Positions 1-13,102 of a stretch of 64,000 nt of DNA are shown here, piece after piece. The notes below the pieces were generated by a model. The model had not been told where the DNA came from, ran no database searches, and saw nothing but the letters and a program-made list of their open reading frames with translations. The DNA lies in contig CAJJDO010000025.1 in the NCBI GenBank assembly GCA_905183005.1, forward strand, positions 218,667 through 282,666, given 5' to 3'. The DNA is from Paramecium pentaurelia. Taxonomy: Eukaryota > Ciliophora > Oligohymenophorea > Peniculida > Parameciidae. Both the position numbers and the translations under genes were made by a program. Each line of letters starts with the position of its first letter. Position 1 is the stretch's first letter.

Positions 1-3000
1 TAATGTATGAGATATTAATAAGGATGTGTTACAACAGGTAAGGGATGTTGGATGAAACCTTTACCAACTTGTGATAGTTATGTTGGAAATGATTGTTAAT
101 ATATGATAGGATCTGATGGATAATGTGAAAATGGATCATCAAATAAATGTTAATCTAGGAAATGTGAAAATGCACCTTCTACTTATAATACTGATGATAA
201 ATGTAATGAATATTTGAAATAATGCATAACTAATGGAAGAGGATGTGATACTTCATTAAAATTATGTAGTTCTTATACAGGAACATCTGAAGAGTGTAAT
301 TAATATATAGGAAGTGATGGTAAATGTACTCTAGGATCAAATGGTTGTAAAGTAAGAGTTTGTGAAGAAGCTAAACTTAAAACAGATCGGGAATGTAATG
401 AATATTAAAAGGGTTGTGTTACTGATGGAGTTAATTGTTTAAGTAATAGGAAATTATGTTCAACTTATAATGGGACTGCAGCAACTTGTTCTAAATATGA
501 AGGATCTGATGGAAGATGTTATTCAAAAAGTGATGTTGATGGAAGTTGTTCAAATTTATTATGTACTGATGCTCCAACTGAATATAAAACACATGAATAA
601 TGTATTTCATTCTAAAGTGATTGTTTATCAAATGGAGAAGGTTGTGTAAAGAAAACAGATTGTGTATCTACTATTAAAGAATTAACATGTAAAGCTACTG
701 CTTCATGTTAATGGAATTAAATTTGTGTTACAAGAACTAACTGTTCATTCTTTAAAAGTATTAGTTTGTGTAATAATAATTTGGCAAATGGCTAATCTTG
801 TTTCTGGGTTAATGGAGTTTGTAGAATTAGATTATGTAGTGATGCTCCCTTATCTTATACTAGAGATGATTAGTGTAAGAAATTCTTAGTAGGCTGTGTT
901 ACAAACTCTTAAGGATGTCTCTCATTCACAGCTCCTTGTAATTAATATGTGGGGACAATAGATACATGCATCAATTTTAAAGGGAATGGTATGAAATGTA
1001 CCAGTACTAGTAATTTAAAGGGACCTTGTGAGGAAATGTTATGCACAAACAATACAACAGCTGTTAATCAAAAATAATGTGATGATTTTTTAAATGGGTG
1101 TAAATTTTAGGGTAGTTCTGGTTGTATTGATAAATCTGCTGATTGTAATTAATATACTGGCAATTAAGAAAGATGTTCGTCATATTTTGGAATAAATGGA
1201 ACAATAAAATGTTATCAAGATGTAGGAATTACAGGACCATGTAGAAATTTATAATGTGCAGATAATATAACAGCTACTTCAAATGAATAATGTATATCAT
1301 TTTTAAGTACATGTGTATCAAAAGGAATTGGATGTATTGATTAAGCAGAACCATGTTCATCTTATGCTGGAAATAATATTTCAGATTGTTCAAAATTCAA
1401 AGGTTTAAATAATACAAAATAATGTTGGTGGATAAGTGGGTCTAACTGTCTAAATAAGGAATGTATATAGGATATTACATCAACATCAAATGAATAATGT
1501 GAATAGTTCTTATCAGGATGTGTTACTAAAGGTATAGGATGTATTGAAAACACATAACCATGTACTTAATTTTAAGGAGATGAAACTGAATGTTAAAACT
1601 TTATTGGTAATGGGTATCCTTGTGTTCGTAAAAGTTCATGTATGAATAGAAGTTGTTCAGATGTAATTAATCCAGCAAATAATGATTAATGTATAGAATA
1701 TTTGTCAACTTGTAGATTTAATGGATTTATATGCATAGATGCTTAAATTTCATGTACATCATATATAGGATTAAATTATTAAATATGTTAATAAATAACT
1801 ACAATATCTGGTGGAAAATGTTATTTAGCTAATGGAACAGGTACATGCTAAACTAGAAGTTGTACATAATTAACAATAGCAACAAGTTAAAATGATTGCG
1901 ATTAATTCTTATAAGGATGTATTTTTAGTGGTTCAAATTGTGTTGATTAATAGAATTTATGTAGTTAGTATGTAAATTTTTAACCTAATGCTTGTGAAAA
2001 AGCAGTAAGTATATCAACTGGGTTATGTTGGAGATAATCAAATTCAATAGGAACTTGTATGGCTAGAACATGTTCAGGTGTAACAAGTACTTTAAATCCT
2101 TATTCATTTTCATCATAATTTTGTACTCAATACTCTGATACATGTGTTTATGATGGAGTAAAATGTGTCAATAAATAATCTAGTTGCAATTCTTATACTA
2201 ATTTTGTATAATCAGCATGTAAAATAGCAGTTACACTTTCTGGTGAGAATTGCTGGTTAGAAAACAGTGCATTAACAACATGTGAAAGTAGATAATGTAG
2301 TAATACTGTAACAACTCCTAATTCAATTAATTGTGTAGCTCATAAATCTTCTTGTAGATATAATGGTACTAAATGTGAAGATGCATAAGCAGCATGTAAT
2401 TTATATACTCTGTTCAATCAAAAAGCTTGTAAGGACACAACATTAATAGATGGTGTTACTAAATGTTGGAGATCTTCAAATTCGGTTGGAACATGTGAAG
2501 ATAGATAGTGTTCAAATATTACAGTGGCTACAACTCCATAGAAATGTTTAGATCATATGAATACTTGCAGATTTAATGGTTCATCTTGTGTAATACAATA
2601 GACAAATTGTAATGGATATTTAGGATTTACATCTGAAGCTTGTAAATTAGTAACAACAAGTTCAGGAGGCTTATGTTGGATACCTAGTATTGGATCTACA
2701 TAATGTAGTAATAGAAGTTGTAGTAATACAATAGAAAATGCAAGTGCAATTAGTTGTCCATAACATTTGAGTAGTTGTAGATTTAATGGAATAGAATGTG
2801 TAGATCATTAAACTACATGTAATTTATATACAGGATTCACTAAAATAGCATGTTAAAATACTACAACTATTAGTGGTATTAAATGTTGGAAACAAACTAA
2901 TGAAGTAGGATCATGTGAAGAAAGGACTTGTTCAAATTTAATTGAAAATGCAAATTATGTAAATTGTGGAATTCATTTGTCTACATGTACTTATGATGGT

Positions 3001-5862
3001 AAGAATTGTTATACAATGTTAAGTTCTTGTAATTTGTATATTGGAGTGAGTGAATTTTAATGTTAAAATTTAAGAACTACTACTGGAGATAGATGTTGGT
3101 TTGTATCAGGTACTTGCACATAAAGAATATGTTCTTAAAACTAAATTGGAATGACAGATTTAGAATGTGATTCATTTTTACCAGGATGTAGAACAAATGG
3201 AAAGGGATGTGTAGATTCTTCATTGAGTTGTTCATAATACAGAGGTACAAGTTCTAGTTGTAATACATTTGTTGGTAATGGAATTAAATGTAAAGGTTAA
3301 GATTCTTTTGGGTATTGTGAATAGAAATAATGTTATGATGATATGAATAGTGTTACTGATATTTAATGTGATTAATTTATGAAAGGATGTGTAACTAGAG
3401 GATTAGGATGTATTGATAAGAATGAAATTTGTAATAATTATATTGGAAATCAATTAACATGTTCTAAATTTATTGGTAATGGTAAAAATTGTTGGAATGA
3501 TAACAGTATTACAACAACAATTTCATAATGTAGAGTGAGATTATGTAGTGATAATCAAACATATAATACAGATTCATAATGTTAAGAATTCTAAGTTGGA
3601 TGTGTTACAAAAGGTAGAGGATGTATTGATAAGACTGCAAAATGTTCAGATTATTAAGGAACTTAAATAGAGTGCAGTTAATTTATTGGATCTAATGGTA
3701 CTAAACCTTGTTGGAATGTTATTTCAGCTACACCTTTAATGAATTGTATTGAACGAAATTGTTAACATAATATTACAGCTAAGACAGATAATGAATGTAA
3801 TCAATTCTTAAAAGGATGTGTTACTAAAGGAATTGGATGTGTATTACCTTAACCATGTTCATTATTTAATGGAACTATTAAGTCTTGTCCACTATTTTCA
3901 GCAACTGATAAACCCTGTAAAGGTCAAAGTAATACAACTGTTACTCCTTGTGCTGCATTATAATGTAATGAAGCACCAAATAATTATAATAGTGATGAAT
4001 TATGTAATATATTTAAGGAAGGTTGTGTTACTAATGGATATGGTTGTGTTAGTAATGTTTCATGTGAAGATATTTAAACTGAATAAGCTTGTTAAAGTAA
4101 GAAGTAATGTTTATATATTGGAAATTGTACATAATTATCAACTAAATGTAGTGTTTTTTAATCTCAATCAGTATGTGTGAATACTCCTGTATATACTGAT
4201 ACACGTAGATGCTCATGGGAATTCAACAAAGTCTCTAATCTTGGGTATTGTAGAGATTGGAAATGTGAGGATGCATCTGAAAGCGTATTAACTCATGAAG
4301 ATTGTCAAAGATTATCTAATTAATGTACTTCAAAAGGCAAAGGATGCATACCTATTGGAGAATGTTCATCCTATACTAATTCTAATGCTTGCTCATCTGC
4401 TAAAACTACAGATGAAGGAGGCCTTTGTATATGGGAAAAAACATATTGTAGAAAATTAGATTGTGGTGATGCAAGCAAAGAATTTACAACAGATGCTAAA
4501 TGTCAAGAATTTCTTAGCAAGTGTTACTCTAATGGTAAAGGATGTATCAATCAAAACTATTAATGTAAGGACATTGTTGTTAAAAGCAAATGCACTAAAG
4601 ATTATGCAGGAAATATTTGTTTATGGTTTTAATAATAATGTATTACTTTTTCATAATGCATTGAAATTCAAGGTTCATCTCATGCTTTATGTTAATAATA
4701 CTCAAATAAATGTACTAGTAATGGTCTTACTTGTATACCAATTTCATAATGTTCTAAATATCCTAATTAAATTAGTTGCTCACTTGGTATTGATGGATAA
4801 TGTGGATGGATTGATAACACTTGTGCTCAATTTAAAAAATGCTCTGATTTGAATGCCACTACTACTGAATTATGTTAATAATATTCTAGTCTATGTGTTT
4901 CTGATGGGTAGGGATGCATTTAAAAGACTGAATGTAATTATTACTTGACTGAAATATCCTGTCTGTCTGGAGGTATTGATGGCTATTGTATTTGGGCTGA
5001 AGACTCTTGTAGACAAAGAAAATGTACAGATGCAACTATTAGTATGGATATAGATATAACTTCATATTCCTCATGTAGTAGTTTTATAGCATCTACTAAA
5101 TGTACAACTAATGGAACTAATTGTATCTCTATTGGATTGTGTTCATCATACAAAGAGTAAGGATGTCATTATGGAACTGATGGCTAATGTATTTATACTT
5201 TTTAAGAAGGATAAACTTAGGGAATTAAATAATGTAGGGTTAAATCATGTTCAGATTACTAAGATACCACAACAGAAATATGTAAATAACATAAAAAGGT
5301 ATGTATTTCAAATGGTAACAATTGTATCATGAAAAATAAATGTTAAACATATAAAACTAAAACTGCTTGTAATTCTGGCGGATTGGATGGAATATGTGTT
5401 TTTACACCTTCAGTTGCAGATCCTTAGAAAGGTACATGTGCCTTAATGACAACCTGTGAGTAAGCCAATTCCGATTTGATTGCTTGTAAATCTAAATAAA
5501 ATTCATGTCATTTTCAAGTTTCATTATAAAATGGCATAGAAGTAACTTCTTGTATAAATCATACATGTGCCACTGTAGCAAATGGTACTATATGCAAGCC
5601 AGTTTACTAGTTTGATGAAAAGACTATCACTGTTTGTGTTATGACTTCATCTGGATGTTCATCTGGAAACCCAAATCAATTATCAGCCAGTAACTGTTTA
5701 GAATAAAGTCTTAATACTTATACTTGGAATACAGAGACTAATCTCTGTTAAAAATGCAACACTACTGCAATATCTCCTCCAACGCCAACTAACACAACTG
5801 ATACAAGCTCAGATAAATTTTCTAAAGTTCTGTTCTTTTCAATTTTTGTATTTATATATTGA
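1..5862 (+). CDS. Paramecium-type GPI-anchored surface antigen, 5' end outside window
   Basis: One frame is open for 1953 codons from the window edge to TGA 5860-5862, with no intron needed. The protein is packed with cysteines in a repeating pattern: Cys pairs, GCVT-like motifs with Gly-x-GC, and C-x-Y-x-G segments. Each period of about 70-75 residues holds roughly eight Cys, as in Paramecium variable surface (immobilisation) antigens. The tail is Thr/Ser-rich (TNTTDTSSD) followed by about 13 hydrophobic residues ending at the stop, which fits a GPI-attachment signal. These proteins coat the cell and cilia, and usually only one is expressed at a time. The start and signal peptide lie upstream of the window. 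Family assignment is confident; the serotype cannot be told. Confidence 0.93.
2025..3130 (+). repeat. Diverged tandem units inside the surface antigen
   Basis: Units starting near 2028, 2250, 2461, 2672, 2881 and 3090 repeat a pattern with CW followed by a C-x-x-R-x-C-S-N motif. The period is about 209-222 bases (70-74 residues). The units are clearly related but diverged, so this is an older internal amplification of the antigen's central domain. Confidence 0.75.
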
Positions 5863-5942
5863 AATAATGAATTTTAATCAGTTATTTTTTTACATTTATT
5901 TTTTATAAATATATGAAACTAAACTTTTTCATTTATAGTAAA

Positions 5943-7312
5943 TCATTTTCTGCTTCGTTTTAGAGTTTCTCTCTTCTATTTTTTAAATTTTCTTTTTATT
6001 TTTATCATTTCTTTAATAAAATTGCTTTGCATTTGGCTTTGAAAGTATGGATGATTAAGACATTCATTAGCACTGGGTCTTGAGTGTGGTTCCTTTTGGA
6101 GCATTTTAGTCAGTAAATCATAGGCAAGAGGATTATTAAGCTTTGTTGCTTCTAAATAGGCCTAATTATAGTTGCCACCAATATTAGTTTAGATCAGGTC
6201 AGAAATATTCTAAGAATTTCCAAAAGGATTTTTCGATGTTAAACTAAGTATTATTTAAGAAATACATATTGTAGAATATGATACCTGCACTATAGATATC
6301 TACCTTTTCATCATACTTACATGATTAACTAAACACTTCTGGGGCTGTATATCCAGGAGTGCCACATCTAAAAATGAGTAATATAAAAAAATACCTTGGA
6401 TTGATAAATGAAATTTGAGATTTTATACAAGAGAAACCAAAGTCAGCTATCTTCAACGTGTCCATATTCTTAGAGTCTTTAAATAAAATATTCTATAGCT
6501 TGATATCTCTATGAACTATTTCTAAATCATGGAGATGTTTTAAACCTAAATACAATTAAATATGTTGTTTTACCAGAAAGTAGATTTAACATTAACCTAG
6601 GAACATCTATTTAAATACTTTTCTGTTAGAGAAGCTATAAGAGGTCTCCTCCTTAACAATATTCCAAAATAATTGATACTGATCTACAATCTGTTATGAT
6701 TTCCTCCAATAAAATTATATTTTTATGACGGTAATCTTTTAACAGTCGTAACATCTTTGCCTCCTACCTTAATTGTCCCTTTAATTTTTATATTATAAAA
6801 TACCAATCGGCTGTTAGAAATTGGATCTTTCAATGTAAGAGTTGCTTTTTTTTGAACTGAGATTCTGTTATGAGTTGATATAAGTTCTAATATTAAGTAT
6901 CTTAATTTACGTATTCCAGAAGCTAATTTTCCTAAAACAATATAGTTAGAAGTATCCAAACAAACTTGTCTCCCTCTCATTAGAAGCTATAATTATTCAA
7001 TATCTTTCAAATTAAGAAGGAAAGAGACCTTAATTTGTGACTCTGGATTATGAAGATCTAAAGTGCCAATCTGTTAAACTAAATACTATAAACATTAAAT
7101 TTACCTTCATCAATTTCTCTTGCAAAGCTAAGAATTGTGTCCATGGAATTGGAAGGTAAATAAACCATCTACTCATTTCCTACTTTTGACTTAAATTATT
7201 ATATAAACATAAGTACCACTATATGTAAATCACCAGATTGAGTTGTAATCACAACTTCTTAGCGTTCTCCTTCATTACTTATATAAAGAGCTGAACAGGA
7301 AAATTTGGACAT
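5943..7312 (-). CDS. Serine/threonine protein kinase, six short introns
   Basis: A kinase domain is assembled from exons separated by introns of 22-28 bases; removing six introns gives 405 residues. In order: a glycine loop (YIVLGKLASG), a beta-3 lysine in ATLTLKD, an alpha-C Glu in RQEAKML, the catalytic loop HRDIKLQN, DFGF, an APE-type motif (GTPGYTAPEV), VDIYSAG and a subdomain XI Arg (HSRPSANECL). The N-terminal ~125 residues (from MSKFSCSALY) match nothing I know. The tail is Lys/Arg-rich. The catalytic residues are present, so it should be active; the substrate is unknown. It converges on the surface-antigen gene with 80 bases between stops. One intron ends in AAG. A further in-frame 27-base intron near the N-terminus is possible. 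Confidence 0.85.
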
Positions 7313-8706
7313 TTAGAATTAAACTAATAAATTATGAGAATACTAACTTGCATTATAAATGTTAGGATTTTATCTTAAAGGGGGGTAGAAATTAATAATA
7401 AATTCTTACAGAATTGTATTGAGTCATTTTTTAATAAATTTTATTTGGGAGTTTTTTTATGGTTTTATTTAATCTCCCAAATTTTAATGGCTTGTTTTAA
7501 AAAAATTAATAAAAATCTTATAATCATTATTATCCAAAATTTAACTTTACAAAATCTAATCTGGTTAAATAAAATTTTAACAAAATAAATAATAAATATA
7601 GTTATAANTATGAACTATTTCTAAATCATGGAGATGTTTTAAACCTAAATACAATTAAATATGTTGTTTTACCAGAAAGTAGATTTAACATTAACCTAGG
7701 AACATCTATTTAAATACTTTTCTGTTAGAGAAGCTATAAGAGGTCTCCTCCTTAACAATATTCCAAAATAATTGATACTGATCTACAATCTGTTATGATT
7801 TCCTCCAATAAAATTATATTTTTATGACGGTAATCTTTTAACAGTCGTAACATCTTTGCCTCCTACCTTAATTGTCCCTTTAATTTTTATATTATAAAAT
7901 ACCAATCGGCTGTTAGAAATTGGATCTTTCAATGTAAGAGTTGCTTTTTTTTGAACTGAGATTCTGTTATGAGTTGATATAAGTTCTAATATTAAGTATC
8001 TTAATTTACGTATTCCAGAAGCTAATTTTCCTAAAACAATATAGTTAGAAGTATCCAAACAAACTTGTCTCCCTCTCATTAGAAGCTATAATTATTCAAT
8101 ATCTTTCAAATTAAGAAGGAAAGAGACCTTAATTTGTGACTCTGGATTATGAAGATCTAAAGTGCCAATCTGTTAAACTAAATACTATAAACATTAAATT
8201 TACCTTCATCAATTTCTCTTGCAAAGCTAAGAATTGTGTCCATGGAATTGGAAGGTAAATAAACCATCTACTCATTTCCTACTTTTGACTTAAATTATTA
8301 TATAAACATAAGTACCACTATATGTAAATCACCAGATTGAGTTGTAATCACAACTTCTTAGCGTTCTCCTTCATTACTTATATAAAGAGCTGAACAGGAA
8401 AATTTGGACATTTAGAATTAAACTAATAAATTATGAGAATACTAACTTGCATTATAAATGTTAGGATTTTATCTTAAAGGGGGGTAGAAATTAATAATAA
8501 ATTCTTACAGAATTGTATTGAGTCATTTTTTAATAAATTTTATTTGGGAGTTTTTTTATGGTTTTATTTAATCTCCCAAATTTTAATGGCTTGTTTTAAA
8601 AAAATTAATAAAAATCTTATAATCATTATTATCCAAAATTTAACTTTACAAAATCTAATCTGGTTAAATAAAATTTTAACAAAATAAATAATAAATATAG
8701 TTATAA
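6510..8706. repeat. Direct duplication around N 7608 (likely contig overlap)
   Basis: Bases 6510-7607 recur at 7609-8706 with a constant offset of 1099 and no difference that I found by eye. The two copies are separated only by one N. This is what two contigs with unmerged overlapping ends look like. The intact kinase gene is in the first copy. Confidence 0.85.
7609..8411 (-). pseudogene. Redundant N-terminal part of the kinase gene
   Basis: Second copy of the kinase start and N-lobe exons, cut off at N 7608 before the catalytic loop. Its sequence appears identical to the intact gene, so it is most likely an assembly duplicate and not a real gene fragment. Confidence 0.75.
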
Positions 8707-8915
8707 ATATTTTCTAACATTTACCAAAATTTTGTTAAAAGTATCTCATTAAATTTATATTTATAAATTAACTTGTTTGTTTAATATAATTAATCAATAC
8801 TCTCCAATTATTTAAATTACAAACATCTTTGTCATATAAATATATAGATTTCCAATTTCTTTTTCTGACAAAATTTTTGTACAAGAAATATATATATAAA
8901 TATTAAAATGTATTT
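8412..8915. other. Intergenic, AT-rich
   Basis: No reading frame of note. It holds an 8-base inverted repeat (8543-8550 with 8573-8580) and runs of T and A. It is upstream of the kinase start and downstream of the Cys-rich gene, so it should contain the kinase promoter. I recognise no specific motif. Confidence 0.5.
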
Positions 8916-9746
8916 TCAAATGTAAATCAAAATTAAAATTAAAATTAATTTAAGGATTTAACATTAAGCACATTCTACACATCTTGATTAAATTGAATTC
9001 CAAACATAAGTATTTAATGTCATATTCAAACATTACTCAGATGGTAGATCTGTTATTTCAAAGTCTATGCAAGTTGTACTATTCCATAAACATCTTGTAA
9101 CTTCACTTAAATCAAAGTTAAAATATAAATTGCATTCACCCTCATTTTTAAATAAATCACATGATAAATCAATGCATTCTTTAGTGGAATCATTCCATTC
9201 GCATGATGTGTTTTTACAATATTCTACAGTTGTATTTGAGGCATCGTCGCAATTTTGTATACTTTTGGTAGTGCAATTCTAAGCTTCAGAATCCCAAAAA
9301 CAATAATTGCCATCTTTTTATATACCAAGACATCCCTCTTCATTTGTTTCATTAATACATATAATTTCCTATTCTTCATCTACATCCTATTAATTTTATT
9401 CTGCACAAGTGTAAAGTCCACTTGCTGTAAGTCCACCATCAATACAGAACCATTTTTCAAAACATTCTTATGGTTAGGAAACTATATAATTAGAACAAGT
9501 AGTAAATGCATCACATTTTCCTTAATTCCAAGCACATTTATATGAATTTGGTAGTATTCTATCACACCAATCTTGATCAGTTGCATCTGTACAATTGAGT
9601 TTTTGACATGATCCATCAAGCCATTTACAAAATTTAGACTCATTACAGATATCTTCTTAGGGTATGTCTGGACACATACATGCAACTTAATCAACTTTGA
9701 TTGTAAATTGTATGGCTTATACTATTAAGATAATCAAAATAAACAT
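8916..9746 (-). CDS. Small secreted cysteine-rich protein
   Basis: An intronless 276-codon frame. It begins with a clear signal peptide (MFILIILIVQAIQF) and carries about 25 cysteines, many in C-x-W/Y settings, plus several N-x-T/S glycosylation sites. It ends in a short hydrophobic run (LKLILILILIYI) that could serve as a GPI signal. Cys spacing resembles the surface-antigen family loosely, but it is far shorter and lacks the full periodic pattern. It is probably a secreted or surface protein of unknown role. The start is chosen because it places the signal peptide at the N-terminus. Confidence 0.7.
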
Positions 9747-10177
9747 AATAATATTAATGTATAATTAAGCATTTTGTGGTCAATCCAAAAAAGATAATAA
9801 ACAATTCAAACCAAAAAGCAATAATTTTAATTAATAATATCACTCGGTATTATTAGCCTATCAAAGTTTTCTCTTTTTATAATGATAATTATTTAGATCA
9901 GAACAACTAACATTATAAATTTTAATGTGATTGGAAATAAAACAATCTTCAATCTAATTGAATACAAATATAATCCAAATTATTAGCAATAAAGATGTTG
10001 TTTATAACAATATTTAAGAATATAATAAAAAAAGCAAAATTTTAAATAATGAAAGTGATTCTCCATCATAATAATGATAACATTGAAGTTCGACTTTTTA
10101 AAGAATGAATTCTGAACAAATATAAATGGAGACATTAAAACGAAGTTTACATTTGAGTAAAAAACTTATCATTATTT
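9747..10177. other. Intergenic, no convincing gene
   Basis: AT-rich sequence between two divergent genes. It contains a 48-codon Leu-rich frame beginning at 10105 that has no recognisable features. I do not call it. Confidence 0.4.
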
Positions 10178-10426
10178 ATGAATTTCTTATTTAAAGTCTA
10201 CCTCTGCTCCTTAAGAAATTAACCTTATAGCTTCAATAAATCATTTGATGTTCCTCTAAATGAAAAGAAAGAAGAATTCTAGCCAACAATTTTACATTTA
10301 TTAATTGTTGGAGCTGCATGCCTTTGGATAAATTTCTTTACACATATGTTTAAGAATGGAAGTAGAAATTGTTAATTAAAATAAGTTTTTAACTATATTC
10401 ATAATAATAGTGAATTATTATGCTGA
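10178..10426 (+). CDS. Small single-helix membrane protein (tentative)
   Basis: An 82-residue frame with a Lys/Glu patch followed by one hydrophobic helix (ILHLLIVGAACLWINFF) and a short basic tail. It could be a small organellar membrane subunit, but I cannot name a family. No intron is needed. It lies 77 bases before the MORN gene on the same strand. Without homology this could be chance. Confidence 0.3.
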
Positions 10427-10503
10427 AATATGTAATAATATTATATATAAATTAAATGCAATAACGAAATGATTTATTAATAGAGCAATAAGTTTAACAA
10501 AAT

Positions 10504-11876
10504 ATGAATATCAATCCAACTATTGCATCTATCAGTATACCAGATGATAAACCACTAAGTCCAATTAGTGTTGTTAAACCACAACAAAACATCCATATTT
10601 ATAATAAAGATTATGAGTAAATATATATTAACTAAACATTTTTAGAGGTAAGATTCTAATGCTGAAAAGACTGACAAATTATTAAGAATAAGATTATCCA
10701 AATGGAACATTTTATGGTTAAATGATAAATGGTAAAAAACATGGATAAGGTGAGATAAAATATTTACTTACTAAGGTCTTATGCTATTACAAGGTCGAGT
10801 TTGTGAGGGAGTCTGGTAGAATGATAGAAAACATGGACATTGCAAAGAGATCTTTGATTCAGGGGAGACATTTGAAGGAGAATATTAAAATGGAAAACCA
10901 TAGGGAAAAGGAGTTTATATTCGTAATAACGAAAGTTATGATGGATAATGGGTAAATGGATTCAAACATGGACATGGAATTTGGAAAATGGGAAATGATT
11001 TTTATGAAGGAGAATGGAAATTTGGAAAAATTGATGGATATGGAGTTTACATTTAGAATAATAATAAATATACTGGAAGTTTTAGAAATAATTTGAAGCA
11101 TGGACATGGAATAGAGAATTTTGCTAATGGAGATCTTTATAATGGATAGTTTTGTAATGGGAAACCAGAAGGTTAAGGTACATATATTTGGAATAATGGT
11201 GCAGAATATAGAGGTTGAATATAAAATATATAAAATAATAGGTATGTTTAAAAATGGAGTAAGGCATGGTAAAGGAGTATGGAGTAAGTGGGATCCTTTA
11301 AAAGAAGGTCATTATCGTTATGAGGGTATGTTTGAGAATGATAAAAAACATGGACAAGGAGTATTTACATGGCCATCAGGAAATTATTATGTTGGAGCTT
11401 TTGTTAATGATTACAGACATGGTTATGGTGAGATGTTTTGGAAGGATTAGTATTATAAAGGATATTGGGAAAGGGGTATGCAACATGGAGATGGTGAATT
11501 GTGTAAGAATGGAGTGATTAAGAAGGGTCGATTTGAAAATAATGTATTAACAAATCATAGAAGTAATAGTATGTGGGAATCAGGTGAAAGTAATTTTAAA
11601 TTAGCAAATAATTTAAATTAAACATTTTCACATGGCATATCTGGTTTATCTTAACGTAGTAGATATATGCCTGCAATTGGACGTAAACCGAAATTAATTA
11701 TGAGAAAAGGAGATAAAACAGTTATTTTAGATAATTTGATAATTAATGATATACCAATAGAGAATGATCCTGATTTCTTAACTATTTGTCCAGAACCTGT
11801 TTAATAGAAAAAGTTTAAACCAAAAATGAATTGTAGTTAGCTTTTGAAATAACATTTTAGTACTTTGAGAAAATGA
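10504..11876 (+). CDS. MORN-repeat protein
   Basis: About 429 residues after removing three introns (29, 26 and 28 bases). From about residue 60 to 330 there are roughly ten MORN repeats of the Y-x-G-x-W/F-x-N-G-x-x-H-G-x-G type (for example YEGEWKFGK, YVGAFVNDYRHGYGE). MORN repeats bind phospholipids or act as rulers and scaffolds in cilia and the cortex. The N-terminus is short and Pro/Ser-rich, and the C-terminal 100 residues are basic and unassigned. The second intron is atypical (GTG...AAG), but removing it is needed to keep the MORN register. Call secure; cellular role inferred. Confidence 0.88.
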
Positions 11877-11921
11877 TTTTTGAATTTAATTTTTGATAAT
11901 AAAATCATAATTCGTTATATC

Positions 11922-12483
11922 TCATCCAGAATTATTACTTTTATTTAATATTAATAAAAGTAGAGAAATCAAATATATTCCTAAAACTACATAAGTTACA
12001 ATTAAATAAAATAGAACAAAGTTTTTCAATCCATAACAATCTTCAAATTGAAAATAAGCATACTATATAAATCAATTCTAAATTACACTTAATCCAATTA
12101 ATACAATAATGCTTAAAACAAATTCTACTTTTTCTGTTATCTCAAATAGACTTTATTTCCATCTACCTTATGCTTTATAATATACTGGTAATTCAATTGC
12201 TCTATCTAGAAATATTATTGTACAATTTGTATATTGCAACTGAAAATAAAAATATCTGTGCTATAAATGACCAAAAATTCATTCCTTTACATTCTTCTTC
12301 ATCTCTTGATTAAAATTTAATAATTTTACAATAAAGATGTCTAAATATATAAAATAGTATTCCCCAAATAAAATTGTAAATTATAGCAAAAATAATTGAA
12401 AATAATTAATTGTTTGTTTCTTCTGAGATTTATTGGGATTGTCTCTATAATTCAATTTCTTATTATTAATATTCTGTATTCAT
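11922..12483 (-). CDS. Four-helix membrane protein of unknown function
   Basis: 171 residues after removal of a 22-base and a 24-base intron; the second removes an in-frame TGA. A hydrophilic Gln-rich N-terminus (MNTEYQQQEIELQ) precedes four hydrophobic segments near residues 26-46, 63-80, 105-120 and 130-160. Conserved-looking charged spots are SRDEEE and FQFEDCYG. No family recognised. It converges on the MORN gene (45 bases between stops) and diverges from the Gln-rich gene (51 bases between starts). Confidence 0.65.
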
Positions 12484-12534
12484 ATTATTATATAAATTAT
12501 TTATAATTAATTTAAAAAAAACAATTATATTTTT

Positions 12535-13059
12535 ATGAATAATAATAATTATCAATTTGTGGGAATGTCATATACTTAAGGATCTTCAATAAATCAAACT
12601 TAATTAAGTCATTCATTTGCCAGATTTCCATTATAAAGTTCAATTATGAGTGTTGAAGAATAGAGTCCACAATTTGCTCAATTAGCATAAAGCCAAATCT
12701 ACATTCAAGAGAACTCGCGCTTTCAGGAAGAAGAGAATTATAAACACTTAAATTAAATGATCTAATAACCATAAAAATAGTTAGAATAATAAACAGGACA
12801 TAAAAGAATGAGTTCATGGCAATAATAAAAATCACCTCAATAATAGTCCCAAAGTAAATCTTTATGTGCATCACCATTAAGATAATAATATCGATAAGAA
12901 GAACCATAAATGTATTATCATCAACCCTATTAACCTTGTCCATGTGAATTAGAATAATTATGGCAAGAATTCTTATAAATGAGAATGATGTAGAGATAAT
13001 TTAGAAGATAAACTTAGTAATGTTGTCATCACTAAAGAGGCCATTTTATGCCTTATTGA
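12535..13059 (+). CDS. Glutamine-rich low-complexity protein
   Basis: An intronless 174-codon frame, very rich in Gln (mostly TAA/TAG codons) with Ser, Pro and Tyr. It ends in a Cys/His-rich tail (CCHHQRGH). No domain recognised. It is divergently paired with the four-helix membrane gene and convergent with the S28 peptidase gene (43 bases). Confidence 0.6.
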
Positions 13060-13102
13060 CTTCATTATTACTTTGATAAATATATATATCTATATATAAT
13101 AT

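Noticed and set aside
3818..5332. Several hydrophobic plus-strand frames inside the antigen
   Set aside because: They are in shifted frames of the antigen coding sequence, contain no domain and vanish when the continuous frame is used.
1..5862. Hundreds of in-frame TAA/TAG, as if the antigen were a pseudogene under the standard code
   Set aside because: TAA/TAG fall at expected Gln positions, TGA is absent, and the Cys pattern continues to the end; the ciliate code explains it.
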